Positions 20,627 through 30,195 of a stretch of 64,000 bases of DNA are shown here, piece after piece. The stretch is from an uncultured Burkholderiales bacterium (GTDB lineage Bacteria; Pseudomonadota; Gammaproteobacteria; Burkholderiales; Burkholderiaceae_A): NCBI GenBank assembly GCA_937864175.1, contig CALMJH010000017.1, positions 1 to 64,000 of the forward strand, given 5' to 3'. How positions within the stretch are numbered: position 1 is the stretch's first letter; each line of letters opens with the position of its first letter. The notes under the pieces were generated by a model. The model did no database searches, was not told the origin of the DNA, and saw only the letters and a program-made list of their open reading frames with translations. A program made the position numbers and the translations under genes.

Positions 20627-21538
20627 CTAGGCCCATGACCACTGACGCGCCCAGGCGGCGGGCGCCTGAGAGAGGTCATCGAACGACCGCTCCACCCAGG
20701 CGGTTGGATCCTGCAGGAGCGCTCGAAGAAGCTGGTTGTTAAGGGCATGGCCAGACTTGAAGGCCGAGTAGGCTGCCATTAGGGGCTGGCCTAGAAGGTA
20801 GAGATCGCCAATGGCGTCGAGGGCCTTGTGCATGGCGAATTCATCGGCCCGACGCAGGCCAGACTGGTTTAAGACGCGATGGCTGTCCATCACAATGGCA
20901 TTGTCCAGGCTGCCCCCCATGGCCAGACCCTTGCTGCGCAGGGCGTCAACATCGCGCATGAAGCCAAAGGTTCTGGCCCGAGCGATTTCGTCGACAAAGG
21001 AGCTCTGTTCAAAGTCGATGCTGACCTCTTGGCCCGTCTGGTTCACCGCCGGGTGCTGAAAATCAATGGTGAAGTCGAGACGAAAGCCGTAATAAGGGTC
21101 GAGCCGGGCCCACTTGTCGCCTTCTCGAACCTCAATCGGCTTGATCACCTCAACAAATCGCTTGGGCTGGTCCTGCTCTTCGATGCCGGCCGACCGAATC
21201 AGGTAGACAAAACTTGCAGCGCTTCCGTCCATGATGGGGATCTCGGCTGCATCGACTTCGACGGTGGCATTGTCGATGCCCAGACCGGACAGGGCAGACA
21301 TCAGGTGTTCGACGGTGGCCACCTTGACCGCCCCCTGCGAGATGGTGGACGCCATGCGGGTGTCACCAACCGCCACCGCCTTGGAGACCACCTCGTTGGG
21401 TCTTGGCAGGTCTGCCCGCCGAAAGACGATGCCGGTATCGGCAGCGGCGGGCTGCAAGGACAGACGAACCCGCTGGCCACTGTGCAGGCCAATGCCCTCG
21501 GCGGTGACTGCCGATCGAAGGGTTCGCTGTCTGAGCAT
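20627..21538 (-). CDS. lpxC: UDP-3-O-acyl-N-acetylglucosamine deacetylase
   Basis: Zinc deacetylase for the committed step of lipid A synthesis. The 303-residue protein has [21 protein letters not shown], zinc His in [32 protein letters not shown], and [17 protein letters not shown] with the second His/Asp zinc ligands; a catalytic His sits in [18 protein letters not shown]. Standard length. It closes the dcw cluster after ftsZ and a peroxiredoxin gene and converges with dciA. In other Proteobacteria LpxC is controlled by proteolysis. Confidence 0.97.
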   Translation of the reverse strand: MLRQRTLRSAVTAEGIGLHSGQRVRLSLQPAAADTGIVFRRADLPRPNEVVSKAVAVGDTRMASTISQGAVKVATVEHLMSALSGLGIDNATVEVDAAEIPIMDGSAASFVYLIRSAGIEEQDQPKRFVEVIKPIEVREGDKWARLDPYYGFRLDFTIDFQHPAVNQTGQEVSIDFEQSSFVDEIARARTFGFMRDVDALRSKGLAMGGSLDNAIVMDSHRVLNQSGLRRADEFAMHKALDAIGDLYLLGQPLMAAYSAFKSGHALNNQLLRALLQDPTAWVERSFDDLSQAPAAWARQWSWA

Positions 21539-21556
21539 GGTGAGCGGCCGTGAGGT

Positions 21557-22060
21557 CTAGAGGGCAGCGAGTACAGCCTCGGCGCTGCTGACTTCAAATT
21601 TGCCGGGCTGCTCAATGGCCAGAGACTTCACCACGCCATCCTGAACCACCATGGCATATCGGTTGGACCGCAGGCCCATGCCACGTCCGGTGAGGTCGAG
21701 GGTAAGGCCGACAGCCTGCGAGAACTCGGCATTGCCGTCACCAAACATCCGTACTTTTCCGCGGGTGGCCTGCTCTCGGCCCCAGGCTCCCATAACGAAG
21801 GCATCGTTGACCGAGATGCACCAGACCTCATCGACGCCTTTGGCCTTGAGGGCTGCATGATGGGCGACATAACCCGGCACATGCTTGGCCGAGCAGGTGG
21901 GCGTGTAGGCGCCCGGCAGGCCAAAAATCACAATTTTTTTGCCCTTGACCAGGTCCGCGACTTGGAAGGCATTGGGGCCGATGGCACAGCCCGGGGTCTC
22001 TTCTTCGATAAATTCGTAGAGCGTGGTGTTGGGCAGGGCCTGCCCGATTTGAATGGTCAT
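21557..22060 (-). CDS. Peroxiredoxin, Prx5-like
   Basis: Thiol peroxidase of 167 residues that reduces hydroperoxides with glutathione or thioredoxin-type reductants. The peroxidatic Cys is C56 in GLPGAYTPTCSAKHVPGY, the Prx5 motif; DEVWCISVNDAFVMGAWG and RSNRYAMVVQDGVV are also typical. Another Cys (C25) lies in the N-terminal loop. The gene lies between ftsZ and lpxC, as in other Betaproteobacteria; the reason for this linkage is not known. The 105-bp gap to ftsZ has no obvious terminator. Confidence 0.93.
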   Translation of the reverse strand: MTIQIGQALPNTTLYEFIEEETPGCAIGPNAFQVADLVKGKKIVIFGLPGAYTPTCSAKHVPGYVAHHAALKAKGVDEVWCISVNDAFVMGAWGREQATRGKVRMFGDGNAEFSQAVGLTLDLTGRGMGLRSNRYAMVVQDGVVKSLAIEQPGKFEVSSAEAVLAAL

Positions 22061-22165
22061 GACAACTCCGTCTTCTGATAAACGATCAGCAAGGCCCCTG
22101 GACGGCTTCGGCAGTCGCCGTCCAGGGCTGAACCATGGAGTGTGCCAGTCAACTGACCCCGCTGA

Positions 22166-23386
22166 CTAGTCCGCCTGCTTCCGTAGAAACGCGGGGATGT
22201 CCAGCCGATCCATGCCACCTTCCTCCAAGGCCATGACCCGGGCCGCAGCCTCGCCCTTGGCCGGCTGACGCCAGATCGTTGGGATGTCGGCCGTTGCCGG
22301 AATGCTCGGCCCAGCGGGTAGGCTGGGCTCCGGGAGCACGGGGCTGGTGGAGACGGCCTCACCCACGAGGTCATAGGTGCCCGTCCTCTGCAGCGGCATG
22401 GTGGCAGTGTTGGGGACTAGGCTGGGACGACGACGGCCGGCTCCGAGTCCAGTGGCCACCACAGTCACTCGCATTTCGTCGCCCATGGCCTCGTCATAGA
22501 CGGTTCCAAAAATAATGGTGGCGTCCTCGGCAGCAAACTGACGAATGGTCTCCATCGCGATCTTGGTCTCTTTGAGTTTGAGAGACTGGTTGGCCGTGAT
22601 GTTGACCAGGATGCCCCGGGCCCCCGAGAGGTCCACGCCCTCGAGCAGGGGGCTGCGAACCGCCTGCTGGGCCGCCACCTCTGCACGGTCAGGACCGCTG
22701 GCGGTTGCAGTACCCATCATGGCCTTGCCCTGCTCGCCCATGACGGTTTTCACGTCCTCAAAGTCGACGTTGACCAGGCCCTCGACATTGATGATCTCAG
22801 CAATGCCTGCGACTGCATTGTTCAGAACATCATCGGCAGCGGCAAAGGCCTCCATCTGTGTGATGTCGTCGCCCAAGACCTCCTCGAGCTTCTCATTAAG
22901 AATTACGATGAGCGAATCCACCTTGCCCTCGAGCTCAGCCAGGCCTGCCTCCGCAGACTTGGATCGTCGACCCCCCTCAAAAGAGAAGGGCTTGGTGACG
23001 ACGGCCACCGTCAGGGCGCCAAGTTCTTTGGCCACCTCAGCCACGACTGGTGCCGCGCCTGTGCCAGTTCCACCCCCCATGCCTGCGGTAATAAAGACCA
23101 TATGGGCTCCCTGCAGGGCCTCGGCGATACGAATACGGTCATGCTCAGCGGCCGCCTTGCCTGCCTCCGGCTTGGCGCCAGCACCCAGGCCTGAGGCACC
23201 CAGCTGCAGGACCCGGTGGGCCGTAGACTTGGCCAGGGCCTGTGCATCGGTGTTGGCACAGATGAATTCCACACCCTGGACATTTTTTCGAATCATGTGA
23301 TGGACAGCATTGCCGCCAGCACCCCCAACGCCCACCACCTTGATCACGGTGCCGAGCGACTCGGTCTCTAACATTTCGAAGGTCAT
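22166..23386 (-). CDS. ftsZ: Cell division protein FtsZ
   Basis: Tubulin-like GTPase forming the Z ring. The 406-residue protein has VVGVGGAGGNAVHHMI, the tubulin signature GMGGGTGTGAAPVVAEVAKE, FNNAV-equivalent DDVLNNAVAGIAEII and NITANQSLKLKET. A variable Pro-rich linker (about 320-390) leads to the C-terminal peptide LDIPAFLRKQAD, the docking site for FtsA and ZapD. I chose ATG 23386, which has a strong aaggagc ribosome site 6 bp upstream; the longer in-frame extension would run into ftsA. It follows ftsA by 23 bp. Confidence 0.98.
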   Translation of the reverse strand: MTFEMLETESLGTVIKVVGVGGAGGNAVHHMIRKNVQGVEFICANTDAQALAKSTAHRVLQLGASGLGAGAKPEAGKAAAEHDRIRIAEALQGAHMVFITAGMGGGTGTGAAPVVAEVAKELGALTVAVVTKPFSFEGGRRSKSAEAGLAELEGKVDSLIVILNEKLEEVLGDDITQMEAFAAADDVLNNAVAGIAEIINVEGLVNVDFEDVKTVMGEQGKAMMGTATASGPDRAEVAAQQAVRSPLLEGVDLSGARGILVNITANQSLKLKETKIAMETIRQFAAEDATIIFGTVYDEAMGDEMRVTVVATGLGAGRRRPSLVPNTATMPLQRTGTYDLVGEAVSTSPVLPEPSLPAGPSIPATADIPTIWRQPAKGEAAARVMALEEGGMDRLDIPAFLRKQAD

Positions 23387-23409
23387 TTCAAGCTCCTTTT
23401 GGTTCAGAT

Positions 23410-24642
23410 TTAAAAATTGCCGACAAACCAGGCCTTCATGCGTGACAGGGTGTCCCGGAAAGATCCGGTCTGCCTGTCCACCTGACCGCCACGCAGCCAC
23501 TGCTGTCTGGCCTCCTCCAACAACCCCATCGCAGTGGCATATCGGGGGTTGCCCACAACATCCGCGAGGTTGCCCCGATAGCTGGGGCGTGCCACACGGA
23601 CTTGCTTCAGAAAGACGTCCTCACCCAACTCGACCATGCCTGGGAGTTGGGCGCTGCCGCCCGTTAAAACGATTCCTGAGGACAACAACTCCTCGAATCC
23701 GCTCTCGCGGATGACCTGGGCCACCAGGGAGAAGAGTTCTTCAACGCGGGGCTCGATGACTGCGGCCAGCGACTGGTGAGAGAGCATGCGTGGGCCCCGA
23801 TCGCCCAGTCCGGGCACCTCAAAACTTGCCTCCGGATCAGCGAGCGTCTGTTTGGCCACTCCCCAGCGACGCTTGATGTCTTCGGCATCCTTGGTCGGGG
23901 TGCGCAGGGCCATGGCAATGTCATTGGTGATCTGGTCCCCTGCGATGGGAATCACGGCGGTGTGACGAATCGCCCCACCAGAGAAGATGGCGATGTCCGT
24001 GGTGCCACCGCCGATGTCGACCAAGGCCACACCAAGGTCGCGCTCGTCTTCTGTCAAGACCGCATGACTTGAGGCCAGTGGCTGGAGAATCAGCTCGTTG
24101 ACCTCAAGGCCACAGCGGCGAATGCACTTGATGATGTTCTGAGCCGCACTCACGGCACCCGTCACAATATGAACCCGGACCTCCAGCCGAACGCCACTCA
24201 TGCCCAGGGGCTGACGGACATCCTCCTGACCATCGATGATGTACTCCTGCGGCAGCACATGCAGAACCTGCTGGTCCGCTGGGATGCTCACCGCGGTGGC
24301 TGTCTCAATCACCCGGTCCATGTCGGTCTGGCTCACTTCTTTTTCCTTGATGGCCACCATGCCCGAGGAGTTGAAGCTGCGAATGTGGCTGCCTGCGATG
24401 CCCGTCCAGACCGACTCGATCTTGCAGTCCGCCATGAGCTCGGCCTCCTCAAGAGCCCGCTGAATCGAGGCGACGGTGGTGTCAATGTTGACCACCACGC
24501 CCTTCTTCAGGCCCTCACTCTCCGACTGTCCCAGTCCGATGACTTCGAGCCGCTGGTCATCGGTTAACTGCGCAACAATCGCGACAATCTTGGAGGTGCC
24601 GATGTCGAGTCCGACAATCAGGTTCTTGGATTCACGTGGCAT
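23410..24642 (-). CDS. ftsA: Cell division protein FtsA
   Basis: Actin-like ATPase that tethers FtsZ to the membrane and recruits late division proteins. The 410-residue protein shows LIVGLDIGTSKIVAIVAQ (phosphate 1), VALVDIGGGTTDIAIFSGG (phosphate 2), GIVLTGGSAQLPGMVELGE (adenosine) and a C-terminal amphipathic segment FRDTLSRMKAWFVGNF for membrane binding. The start overlaps ftsQ by 11 bp. Standard ftsQ-ftsA-ftsZ order. Confidence 0.97.
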   Translation of the reverse strand: MPRESKNLIVGLDIGTSKIVAIVAQLTDDQRLEVIGLGQSESEGLKKGVVVNIDTTVASIQRALEEAELMADCKIESVWTGIAGSHIRSFNSSGMVAIKEKEVSQTDMDRVIETATAVSIPADQQVLHVLPQEYIIDGQEDVRQPLGMSGVRLEVRVHIVTGAVSAAQNIIKCIRRCGLEVNELILQPLASSHAVLTEDERDLGVALVDIGGGTTDIAIFSGGAIRHTAVIPIAGDQITNDIAMALRTPTKDAEDIKRRWGVAKQTLADPEASFEVPGLGDRGPRMLSHQSLAAVIEPRVEELFSLVAQVIRESGFEELLSSGIVLTGGSAQLPGMVELGEDVFLKQVRVARPSYRGNLADVVGNPRYATAMGLLEEARQQWLRGGQVDRQTGSFRDTLSRMKAWFVGNF

Positions 24643-25504
24643 AGCCGGTGGCCTCTTTCAGGTAGATCAGACAGCTGGGTTGGGCGGAAGTGGGGTCTGA
24701 GGGAGATGCCTCCTCGGCCGCCGCCATGGGCGAGAAGGCATAGCCATTGGCATAGCGCAGGTCGAGGTGAAGGGCCTGACCCGGCTGGTCGCGCAGGACC
24801 CGCTGGGTGAGCCATGGCAGGCTCTGAACCAGGGCGGTCAGCCGGGACTGCCAGTCGGTGGCCAGGCCCTCACGGCCCAGGACAATCCGATGGCGGCCAT
24901 CGAGCTCCAGCTGCCAAGAGAACTGTTCAGTCAGGCTCACGCTGGTGACTCTGAGCGACTGGTCTTGCAAGAGGGACTGAACCGCCCGCGCACGGGCGAT
25001 GACCCGGTCGAGCGTGCCAACCGGCCCACCAAGGCGCGGCATCTGGCAGTTGAGCGAGGTTCTTGCATGCTCGCGGGCAGCCGAGGGCTCGCCCACGAAG
25101 AGCTCCCCATACCGATTCACCAGCCGGCCGTCGGTCCAGATGGCTACGGCCTCATGCTCCTCGAGTCGGACCAGCCAGCGGTTCGGCCAGACCCGACGAA
25201 TGCTCACCTGACGAATCCACGGGTGTTGGGAGAGGCCTGCCTGAAGGGGCCGCAAGTCAGCCGTCAGTGCAGTCCCGCTCAACTGGCTGCCCAAGGCTTC
25301 CCGAATGTCTGCCTGCTGCACCTGAACCAGTCGGGCCGCAGGGGCATCGACCACCACCTGACGCAGACTAAAGAAAGGCTGATTGGCCAGCCAGAGGCCC
25401 AGGCTCATCAGAAGACCCGTCAAACCGGCCAGCACCAGAAGTCCCGAGGCCAGGTTCATGGTCCGGGGCGTGTGCCAGAACTCTCGAAGGAGGTTGCGTC
25501 TCAT
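24632..25504 (-). CDS. ftsQ: Cell division protein FtsQ
   Basis: Bitopic divisome protein linking FtsA/FtsK to FtsB-FtsL. The 290 residues give a short cytoplasmic tail, one membrane span (about 17-40, LASGLLVLAGLTGLLMSLGLWL), a periplasmic POTRA domain (FFSLRQVVVDAP to RRVWPNRWLVRLEEHEAVAIW) and the FtsQ beta domain (GRLVNRYGELFV and on). Overlaps ddlB by 4 bp and ftsA by 11 bp. The tail after YANGYAFSP is longer than in E. coli. Confidence 0.93.
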   Translation of the reverse strand: MRRNLLREFWHTPRTMNLASGLLVLAGLTGLLMSLGLWLANQPFFSLRQVVVDAPAARLVQVQQADIREALGSQLSGTALTADLRPLQAGLSQHPWIRQVSIRRVWPNRWLVRLEEHEAVAIWTDGRLVNRYGELFVGEPSAAREHARTSLNCQMPRLGGPVGTLDRVIARARAVQSLLQDQSLRVTSVSLTEQFSWQLELDGRHRIVLGREGLATDWQSRLTALVQSLPWLTQRVLRDQPGQALHLDLRYANGYAFSPMAAAEEASPSDPTSAQPSCLIYLKEATGYAT

Positions 25505-26451
25505 GGCTGCCGGAACCCCCCGCCAGACTTAAGCCGTGCGCCCTGCAAAATCCGATGAACCAGCTCGGCATAGTCGATGCCCACGGCGGCCGCGGCCATG
25601 GGCACGAGTGAGTGATCGGTCATGCCGGGCGAGGTGTTGATCTCCAACAACATCGGCGACTCCCCCGGACGCCAGAGGAGGTCTACACGAGCCCAGCCCT
25701 CACAGCCAACCGCCAAGAAGGCCTGCTCGGAGAGTCTCTGCATGAGGCGGGCGGTCTCGGGGGGGCAATCTGCCGGGCAGTCGTACTGGGTCTGCTGGCC
25801 AAAGTATTTATTCTGGAAGTCGTACTGGCCGTCTGGTGCCCGAATCTCAATGACCGGCAGGGCCTCCACTGGGCCCAGGGGGCCGCCTCCCAGCAAGGCC
25901 ACCGTAAATTCGCGGCCCTCGACAAAGGCCTCGGCCAAGACTTGGTCATCGTATTGACTCGCCTTGGCCACTGCCGCAGTGAATTGATCGGCCTGGGTGA
26001 CTTTGGTGAAGCCCAGTGAGGACCCCTCGCTGCCGGGCTTGACTGCGATCGGCAGCCCCAGGGCTTCAATAGCCTGCTGGACATCAGTCTTCTCATTGAC
26101 GGAGAGAAAGGCTGGGGTGGGAATGCCGCGCTGGGCCCAGACCTGCTTGGTCAGGAGCTTGTCCATGGCCAAGGCCGAGGCCAGCACCCCGGAGCCGGTA
26201 TAGGGGATGTCCATCAACTCCAAGGCCCCCTGGACCGTCCCGTCCTCCCCATACCGGCCATGCAACGCAATGAAGACCGCCTCGACCTGCAGTTGGGCCA
26301 ATTCGGCCAGGGGCCGATGGGCCGGGTCAAACGAGAAGGCCGTAAGTCCGCGGTCTTGGAGGGCCTTCAGGACTCCAGCCCCCGATCGAAGGGAGATCTC
26401 GCGCTCCGCAGACCGTCCTCCCATCAAAACAGCGACGCGCTGAAAACTCAT
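25501..26451 (-). CDS. ddlB: D-alanine--D-alanine ligase
   Basis: ATP-grasp enzyme making the D-Ala-D-Ala dipeptide for the pentapeptide stem. The 316-residue protein has [56 protein letters not shown] (ATP lid), EFTVALLGG and [20 protein letters not shown] (metal and phosphate contacts). Family length. ATGA-type 4-bp overlaps with murC upstream and ftsQ downstream point to coupled translation. Confidence 0.96.
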   Translation of the reverse strand: MSFQRVAVLMGGRSAEREISLRSGAGVLKALQDRGLTAFSFDPAHRPLAELAQLQVEAVFIALHGRYGEDGTVQGALELMDIPYTGSGVLASALAMDKLLTKQVWAQRGIPTPAFLSVNEKTDVQQAIEALGLPIAVKPGSEGSSLGFTKVTQADQFTAAVAKASQYDDQVLAEAFVEGREFTVALLGGGPLGPVEALPVIEIRAPDGQYDFQNKYFGQQTQYDCPADCPPETARLMQRLSEQAFLAVGCEGWARVDLLWRPGESPMLLEINTSPGMTDHSLVPMAAAAVGIDYAELVHRILQGARLKSGGGFRQP

Positions 26452-27833
26452 GTGGTCTCTCCCATGAGTCTGGCGGGCAGGCCCCCAATCGAGCCAGCCC
26501 CCATCACCAAGACAACGTCACCAGTCTGCGTCAGCCCCTTGAGGACCTCGGGGCAGTCGTCAAGGCCCGGAACAAAGACCGGTTCTAATCGGCCGAGTTG
26601 TCGTATCGCCCGCGTCAAGGCCCGACCATCGGCGGAGGCGACGGGCAGCTCACCGGCTGCGTAGACCTCGGTCAGGACCAAGACATCGGCCGTGCTGAGA
26701 ATGCGAACAAAATCATCGAAGAGGTCTCGGGTTCGGCTGTAGCGATGTGGCTGGAAGACCAGCACCAGGCGACGCCCTGGGTAGGCTCCACGGACCGCCT
26801 CCAGCGTGGCCCGAATCTCTGCAGGGTGATGGCCATAGTCATCAATCAGGACCAGGTCGCCATGACCCAGCGAGGGCGAGCCCCAGACCTGAAGCCGTCG
26901 GCCCACTCCCTTGAACTGATGGAGTCCCCGGGCAATCGCCTCGTCCGAGACTCCTAATTCCATTGCGACACAGATGGCTGCCAGCGCATTGAGGACGTTG
27001 TGGTGGCCTGGTAGGTTCACCTCTAGGTGCAAGGCTGGTCGGCCGGCACGAACCAAATCAAAGGCCATGGCCAAGCCCTTGGCCTGAATGTTCTCTGCCC
27101 GCACGTCGGCCTCTGGGCTTGTTCCATAACTCAGGACCGGCCGAGAGACAAAGGGCAGAATCTCTCGCACGTGGAGGTCATCCTGGCAGACGATGGCGGT
27201 CCCGTAAAACGGCAGTCGCTGGGTGAAGGCGACGAAGGCCTGCTTGAGCTTGGCCATGTCATGGTCGTAAGTCTCCATGTGGTCCGCATCGATATTGGTG
27301 ATCACGGCCATCATGGGCATGAGGTTCAAGAAGGAGCCATCGGACTCATCGGCCTCCGCAACAAAGGCATCCCCAAGGCCCAGTTTGGCATTGGCCCCAG
27401 CACTGTTGAGCCGGCCGCCAATCACAAAGGTTGGGTCCAGCCCGCCCTCTGCTAGCAGGCTCGCGACAAGGCTGGTGGTGGTGGTCTTGCCATGGGTGCC
27501 CGCAATCGCAATCCCCTGCTTCATGCGCATGAGCTCGCTGAGCATGAGCGCCCGCGGGACGACGGGAATCTTTCTGGCCCGGGCGGCAAGCAGTTCGGGG
27601 TTGTCGGACTTCACAGCAGAGGAGGTCACCACGACATCGGCCTCGAGGACCTGGGAGGCCTCATGACCAACATAGACTCGGGCTCCTTGCTCGGCCAGCC
27701 GTTTGGTGACGGCCGAGGTCTGGAGGTCCGAGCCCTGCACGCGATAGCCTTGGTTGAGCATGACCTCGGCAATGCCGGACATGCCCGACCCACCAATCCC
27801 TATGAAGTGGAGGGTTCCAATCTTGTGCTTCAT
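26448..27833 (-). CDS. murC: UDP-N-acetylmuramate--L-alanine ligase
   Basis: Adds L-Ala to UDP-MurNAc, the first amino acid of the peptide stem. The 461-residue Mur ligase has a Rossmann-like N-domain ([20 protein letters not shown]), P-loop [36 protein letters not shown], and the C-domain [20 protein letters not shown]. The 4-bp overlaps with murG and ddlB are typical of dcw clusters. Confidence 0.97.
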   Translation of the reverse strand: MKHKIGTLHFIGIGGSGMSGIAEVMLNQGYRVQGSDLQTSAVTKRLAEQGARVYVGHEASQVLEADVVVTSSAVKSDNPELLAARARKIPVVPRALMLSELMRMKQGIAIAGTHGKTTTTSLVASLLAEGGLDPTFVIGGRLNSAGANAKLGLGDAFVAEADESDGSFLNLMPMMAVITNIDADHMETYDHDMAKLKQAFVAFTQRLPFYGTAIVCQDDLHVREILPFVSRPVLSYGTSPEADVRAENIQAKGLAMAFDLVRAGRPALHLEVNLPGHHNVLNALAAICVAMELGVSDEAIARGLHQFKGVGRRLQVWGSPSLGHGDLVLIDDYGHHPAEIRATLEAVRGAYPGRRLVLVFQPHRYSRTRDLFDDFVRILSTADVLVLTEVYAAGELPVASADGRALTRAIRQLGRLEPVFVPGLDDCPEVLKGLTQTGDVVLVMGAGSIGGLPARLMGETT

Positions 27834-28972
27834 GCCATGCCTCCGGAGGGTTGGGCGCTGGGTTGGAGTTGACGAAAGACCTCTTCCACCACCGCCTCCA
27901 GAGCAGGTCGGTGCTGGGCTTTGGCCAGCCGAGAGGAGCAGTCCACCAGCCGCGGACGGTCCAGCGTCTGCAGCAGGCCTGCGAGCCGCCCGGCCAGGTC
28001 GGGCGTCTGGGGTAGCAGCCAGCCGGTGCCATGGTCGGTCATGGCCCGCGCATTAGCGGTCTGATGGTCATCGATGGCCTGTGGCAGGGGAACAAAGATG
28101 GCTGGCAGTGCAACGGCCATCAGTTCCGAGACGGTAGAGGCCCCAGCCCGACAGACCAGAAGGTCAGCCCAGTTGTAGGCCTCCTGCATGTCTTCCACAA
28201 AGGCTTGAAGACTCGCATCAAGCCCAAGGGCCTGGTAGTGGGCCGTCGTCTTTGCAAGGCCTGCCTCACCCGTCTGATGACGAATCTCCAGGCGCTGACC
28301 TGCCTCTCGACATTGGGCAAAAGCCTCCGGGCAGGCCTCGTTCAAGGCCATGGCCCCGAGGCTGCCGCCCAGGACCAGGACCCGCAGAGGCCCCTGGCGC
28401 TGGGCGAGATGAGGCGTTCTTGGGCCCTCCAGGGTGAGTTCCTCCCGGACAGGATTGCCCAGGCAGCGGCTGTTGGCGGGCGCATGTCGAGTGACCGTAA
28501 AGCTCGTGACCACCAGCTGGGCCATGCGGGCCAGCCATCGATTGGCCGTGCCCATGACGGCGTTCTGCTCTAACACCATGAGTGGGAGGCCCATCAGCCG
28601 CGCCATCAGGCCAATTGGAAAACTGACGTAGCCCCCGAAGACCATCACCAGGTTTGGCCGCGGGCTCTGTAGGCAACGTCTCGCATCATGCAAAGCACGA
28701 CCAAGTCGCAGAGGCAGCGAGAGCCAGGCAAGAAGGCCCTTGCCCCGCAGGCCTGAAAAAGACAGCTCGGTCAGAGAGAGCCCCGAGGCCTGGGCCACCC
28801 GACGCTCCAGCCCCCGGTTGGTGCCGACCCATTGAACCCTCACGCCCTGACGCTGGAGCCTTCTGGCCACCGCCACGGCTGGAAAGACATGGCCCCCGGT
28901 GCCGCCCGCGGCGACCAGGACGGCAGCCGGTGTCCCCCGCTGCAGACCATGCGTCTGGGTGGCCAGCGTCAT
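27830..28972 (-). CDS. murG: UDP-GlcNAc:lipid I N-acetylglucosaminyltransferase MurG
   Basis: Peripheral inner-membrane glycosyltransferase (GT28) that converts lipid I to lipid II. The 380-residue protein has the N-terminal G-loop [20 protein letters not shown], a second G-loop [19 protein letters not shown], and the UDP-GlcNAc site with [20 protein letters not shown] and [19 protein letters not shown]. Overlaps ftsW and murC by 4 bp each. A 15-residue N-terminal extension precedes the conserved core. Confidence 0.96.
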   Translation of the reverse strand: MTLATQTHGLQRGTPAAVLVAAGGTGGHVFPAVAVARRLQRQGVRVQWVGTNRGLERRVAQASGLSLTELSFSGLRGKGLLAWLSLPLRLGRALHDARRCLQSPRPNLVMVFGGYVSFPIGLMARLMGLPLMVLEQNAVMGTANRWLARMAQLVVTSFTVTRHAPANSRCLGNPVREELTLEGPRTPHLAQRQGPLRVLVLGGSLGAMALNEACPEAFAQCREAGQRLEIRHQTGEAGLAKTTAHYQALGLDASLQAFVEDMQEAYNWADLLVCRAGASTVSELMAVALPAIFVPLPQAIDDHQTANARAMTDHGTGWLLPQTPDLAGRLAGLLQTLDRPRLVDCSSRLAKAQHRPALEAVVEEVFRQLQPSAQPSGGMA

Positions 28973-30195
28973 GCCCAGCTCCGTCGGCCAACTGTCTGGG
29001 CCCGTTTTGCAGCCGGAGGGGGTGACTCGGTGCGGCCCCGAAGACCAGCCCGATTCTCCATGTCAATTCGCATCAGCAGCCCCATCGCCATGCAGACTGC
29101 CAGCATGGAACTGCCCCCATGGCTGATAAAAGGCAGGGTCAGTCCCTTGGTGGGCAGCAGCCCAGTGTTGACCCCAGCATGAATAAACGTCTGAAGGCCG
29201 ATCCAGACCCCAATGCCCTGGGCCACCAGCCCTGCAAAGAGTCGCTCCTGCGACATGGCCAGGCGTCCAATCTCCATAGCCCGACGAATGAGATAGGCAA
29301 AGGCAATCAGAACCATGGTCACCCCAACAAAGCCCAGCTCCTCACCGATAACAGCGAAAATAAAGTCCGTGTGTGGCAGAGGCAGGTGGCCCATCTTGGC
29401 GATACCGGTCCCAAGACCCGATCCGAAGAGACCGCCATGGCCAAAGGCAATCAAGGCACCACAGAGCTGATAGCCAGAGGTCTGGGCGTGGCCCGGATCA
29501 CAGGGGCTGAGGTAGGAGACCAGCCGCATCAGTCGCCAGGGAGTGATGTAGACCATCAGCGCAAAAAATCCCACCATGATGACCACCAGTGGAATCACCA
29601 CCCGCATGCTCATGCCGCCCAAGAACAAGACCGCCGCCACGGTGAGGGTGATCACAATCGTGGAGCCAAGGTCGGGCTGGTAGAGCAGCAAGAAAATGAC
29701 CACCAGCATCAAGGCGCCGATCGGGGCAAGACCCCGGAGCAGGTCGTTGCGCATCCGGTCGTGTCGCCGGACCGCATAGGCCGATGCAAAAATCAGCGCA
29801 AAGAGCTTCATGAGTTCGGCAGGCTGCAGAGTCATGATGCCCAGCGGAATCGCCCTGACAGCACCGTCCTTCATCACGGCCGAGCCCCCCACAAGCTTGA
29901 TCAAGGCCACTGCCAACAAGAGCCCGATGCCGACTGCAAAGACCAGGCCCGAGAGCCTCTGCCACCAGTCAGTGGGCACACGCAGCAAGATGACGAAAGC
30001 CGTCAGGCCAATCGCCAGGTGGGTGGGATGGCCCCGCATCTGCTTCCAGAAGACTGCGGTCGAGTTGCTACTTGGCAGGGGTAGATTGGCGGAATAGACC
30101 ATCACCAGGCCCAGCGCCAGCAGGCCCATAAAGACGCCGAGGAGACGGGGATCCATGGGGGAAGGATTCATGGCCTTGGCCACTCGGCTCAGCAT
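28969..30195 (-). CDS. ftsW: Septal peptidoglycan glycosyltransferase FtsW
   Basis: SEDS-family polymerase that builds septal glycan strands from lipid II with FtsI. The 408-residue protein has about ten membrane spans, LGIMTLQPAELMKLFALIFA, LYQPDLGSTIVITLT, GHLPLPHTDFIFAVIGEELG with the catalytic Asp, and GLLPTKGLTLPFISHGGSSM near the end. A cytoplasmic Arg-rich tail follows. The start overlaps murD by 7 bp; a later ATG (MNPSP) is possible. Confidence 0.95.
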   Translation of the reverse strand: MLSRVAKAMNPSPMDPRLLGVFMGLLALGLVMVYSANLPLPSSNSTAVFWKQMRGHPTHLAIGLTAFVILLRVPTDWWQRLSGLVFAVGIGLLLAVALIKLVGGSAVMKDGAVRAIPLGIMTLQPAELMKLFALIFASAYAVRRHDRMRNDLLRGLAPIGALMLVVIFLLLYQPDLGSTIVITLTVAAVLFLGGMSMRVVIPLVVIMVGFFALMVYITPWRLMRLVSYLSPCDPGHAQTSGYQLCGALIAFGHGGLFGSGLGTGIAKMGHLPLPHTDFIFAVIGEELGFVGVTMVLIAFAYLIRRAMEIGRLAMSQERLFAGLVAQGIGVWIGLQTFIHAGVNTGLLPTKGLTLPFISHGGSSMLAVCMAMGLLMRIDMENRAGLRGRTESPPPAAKRAQTVGRRSWA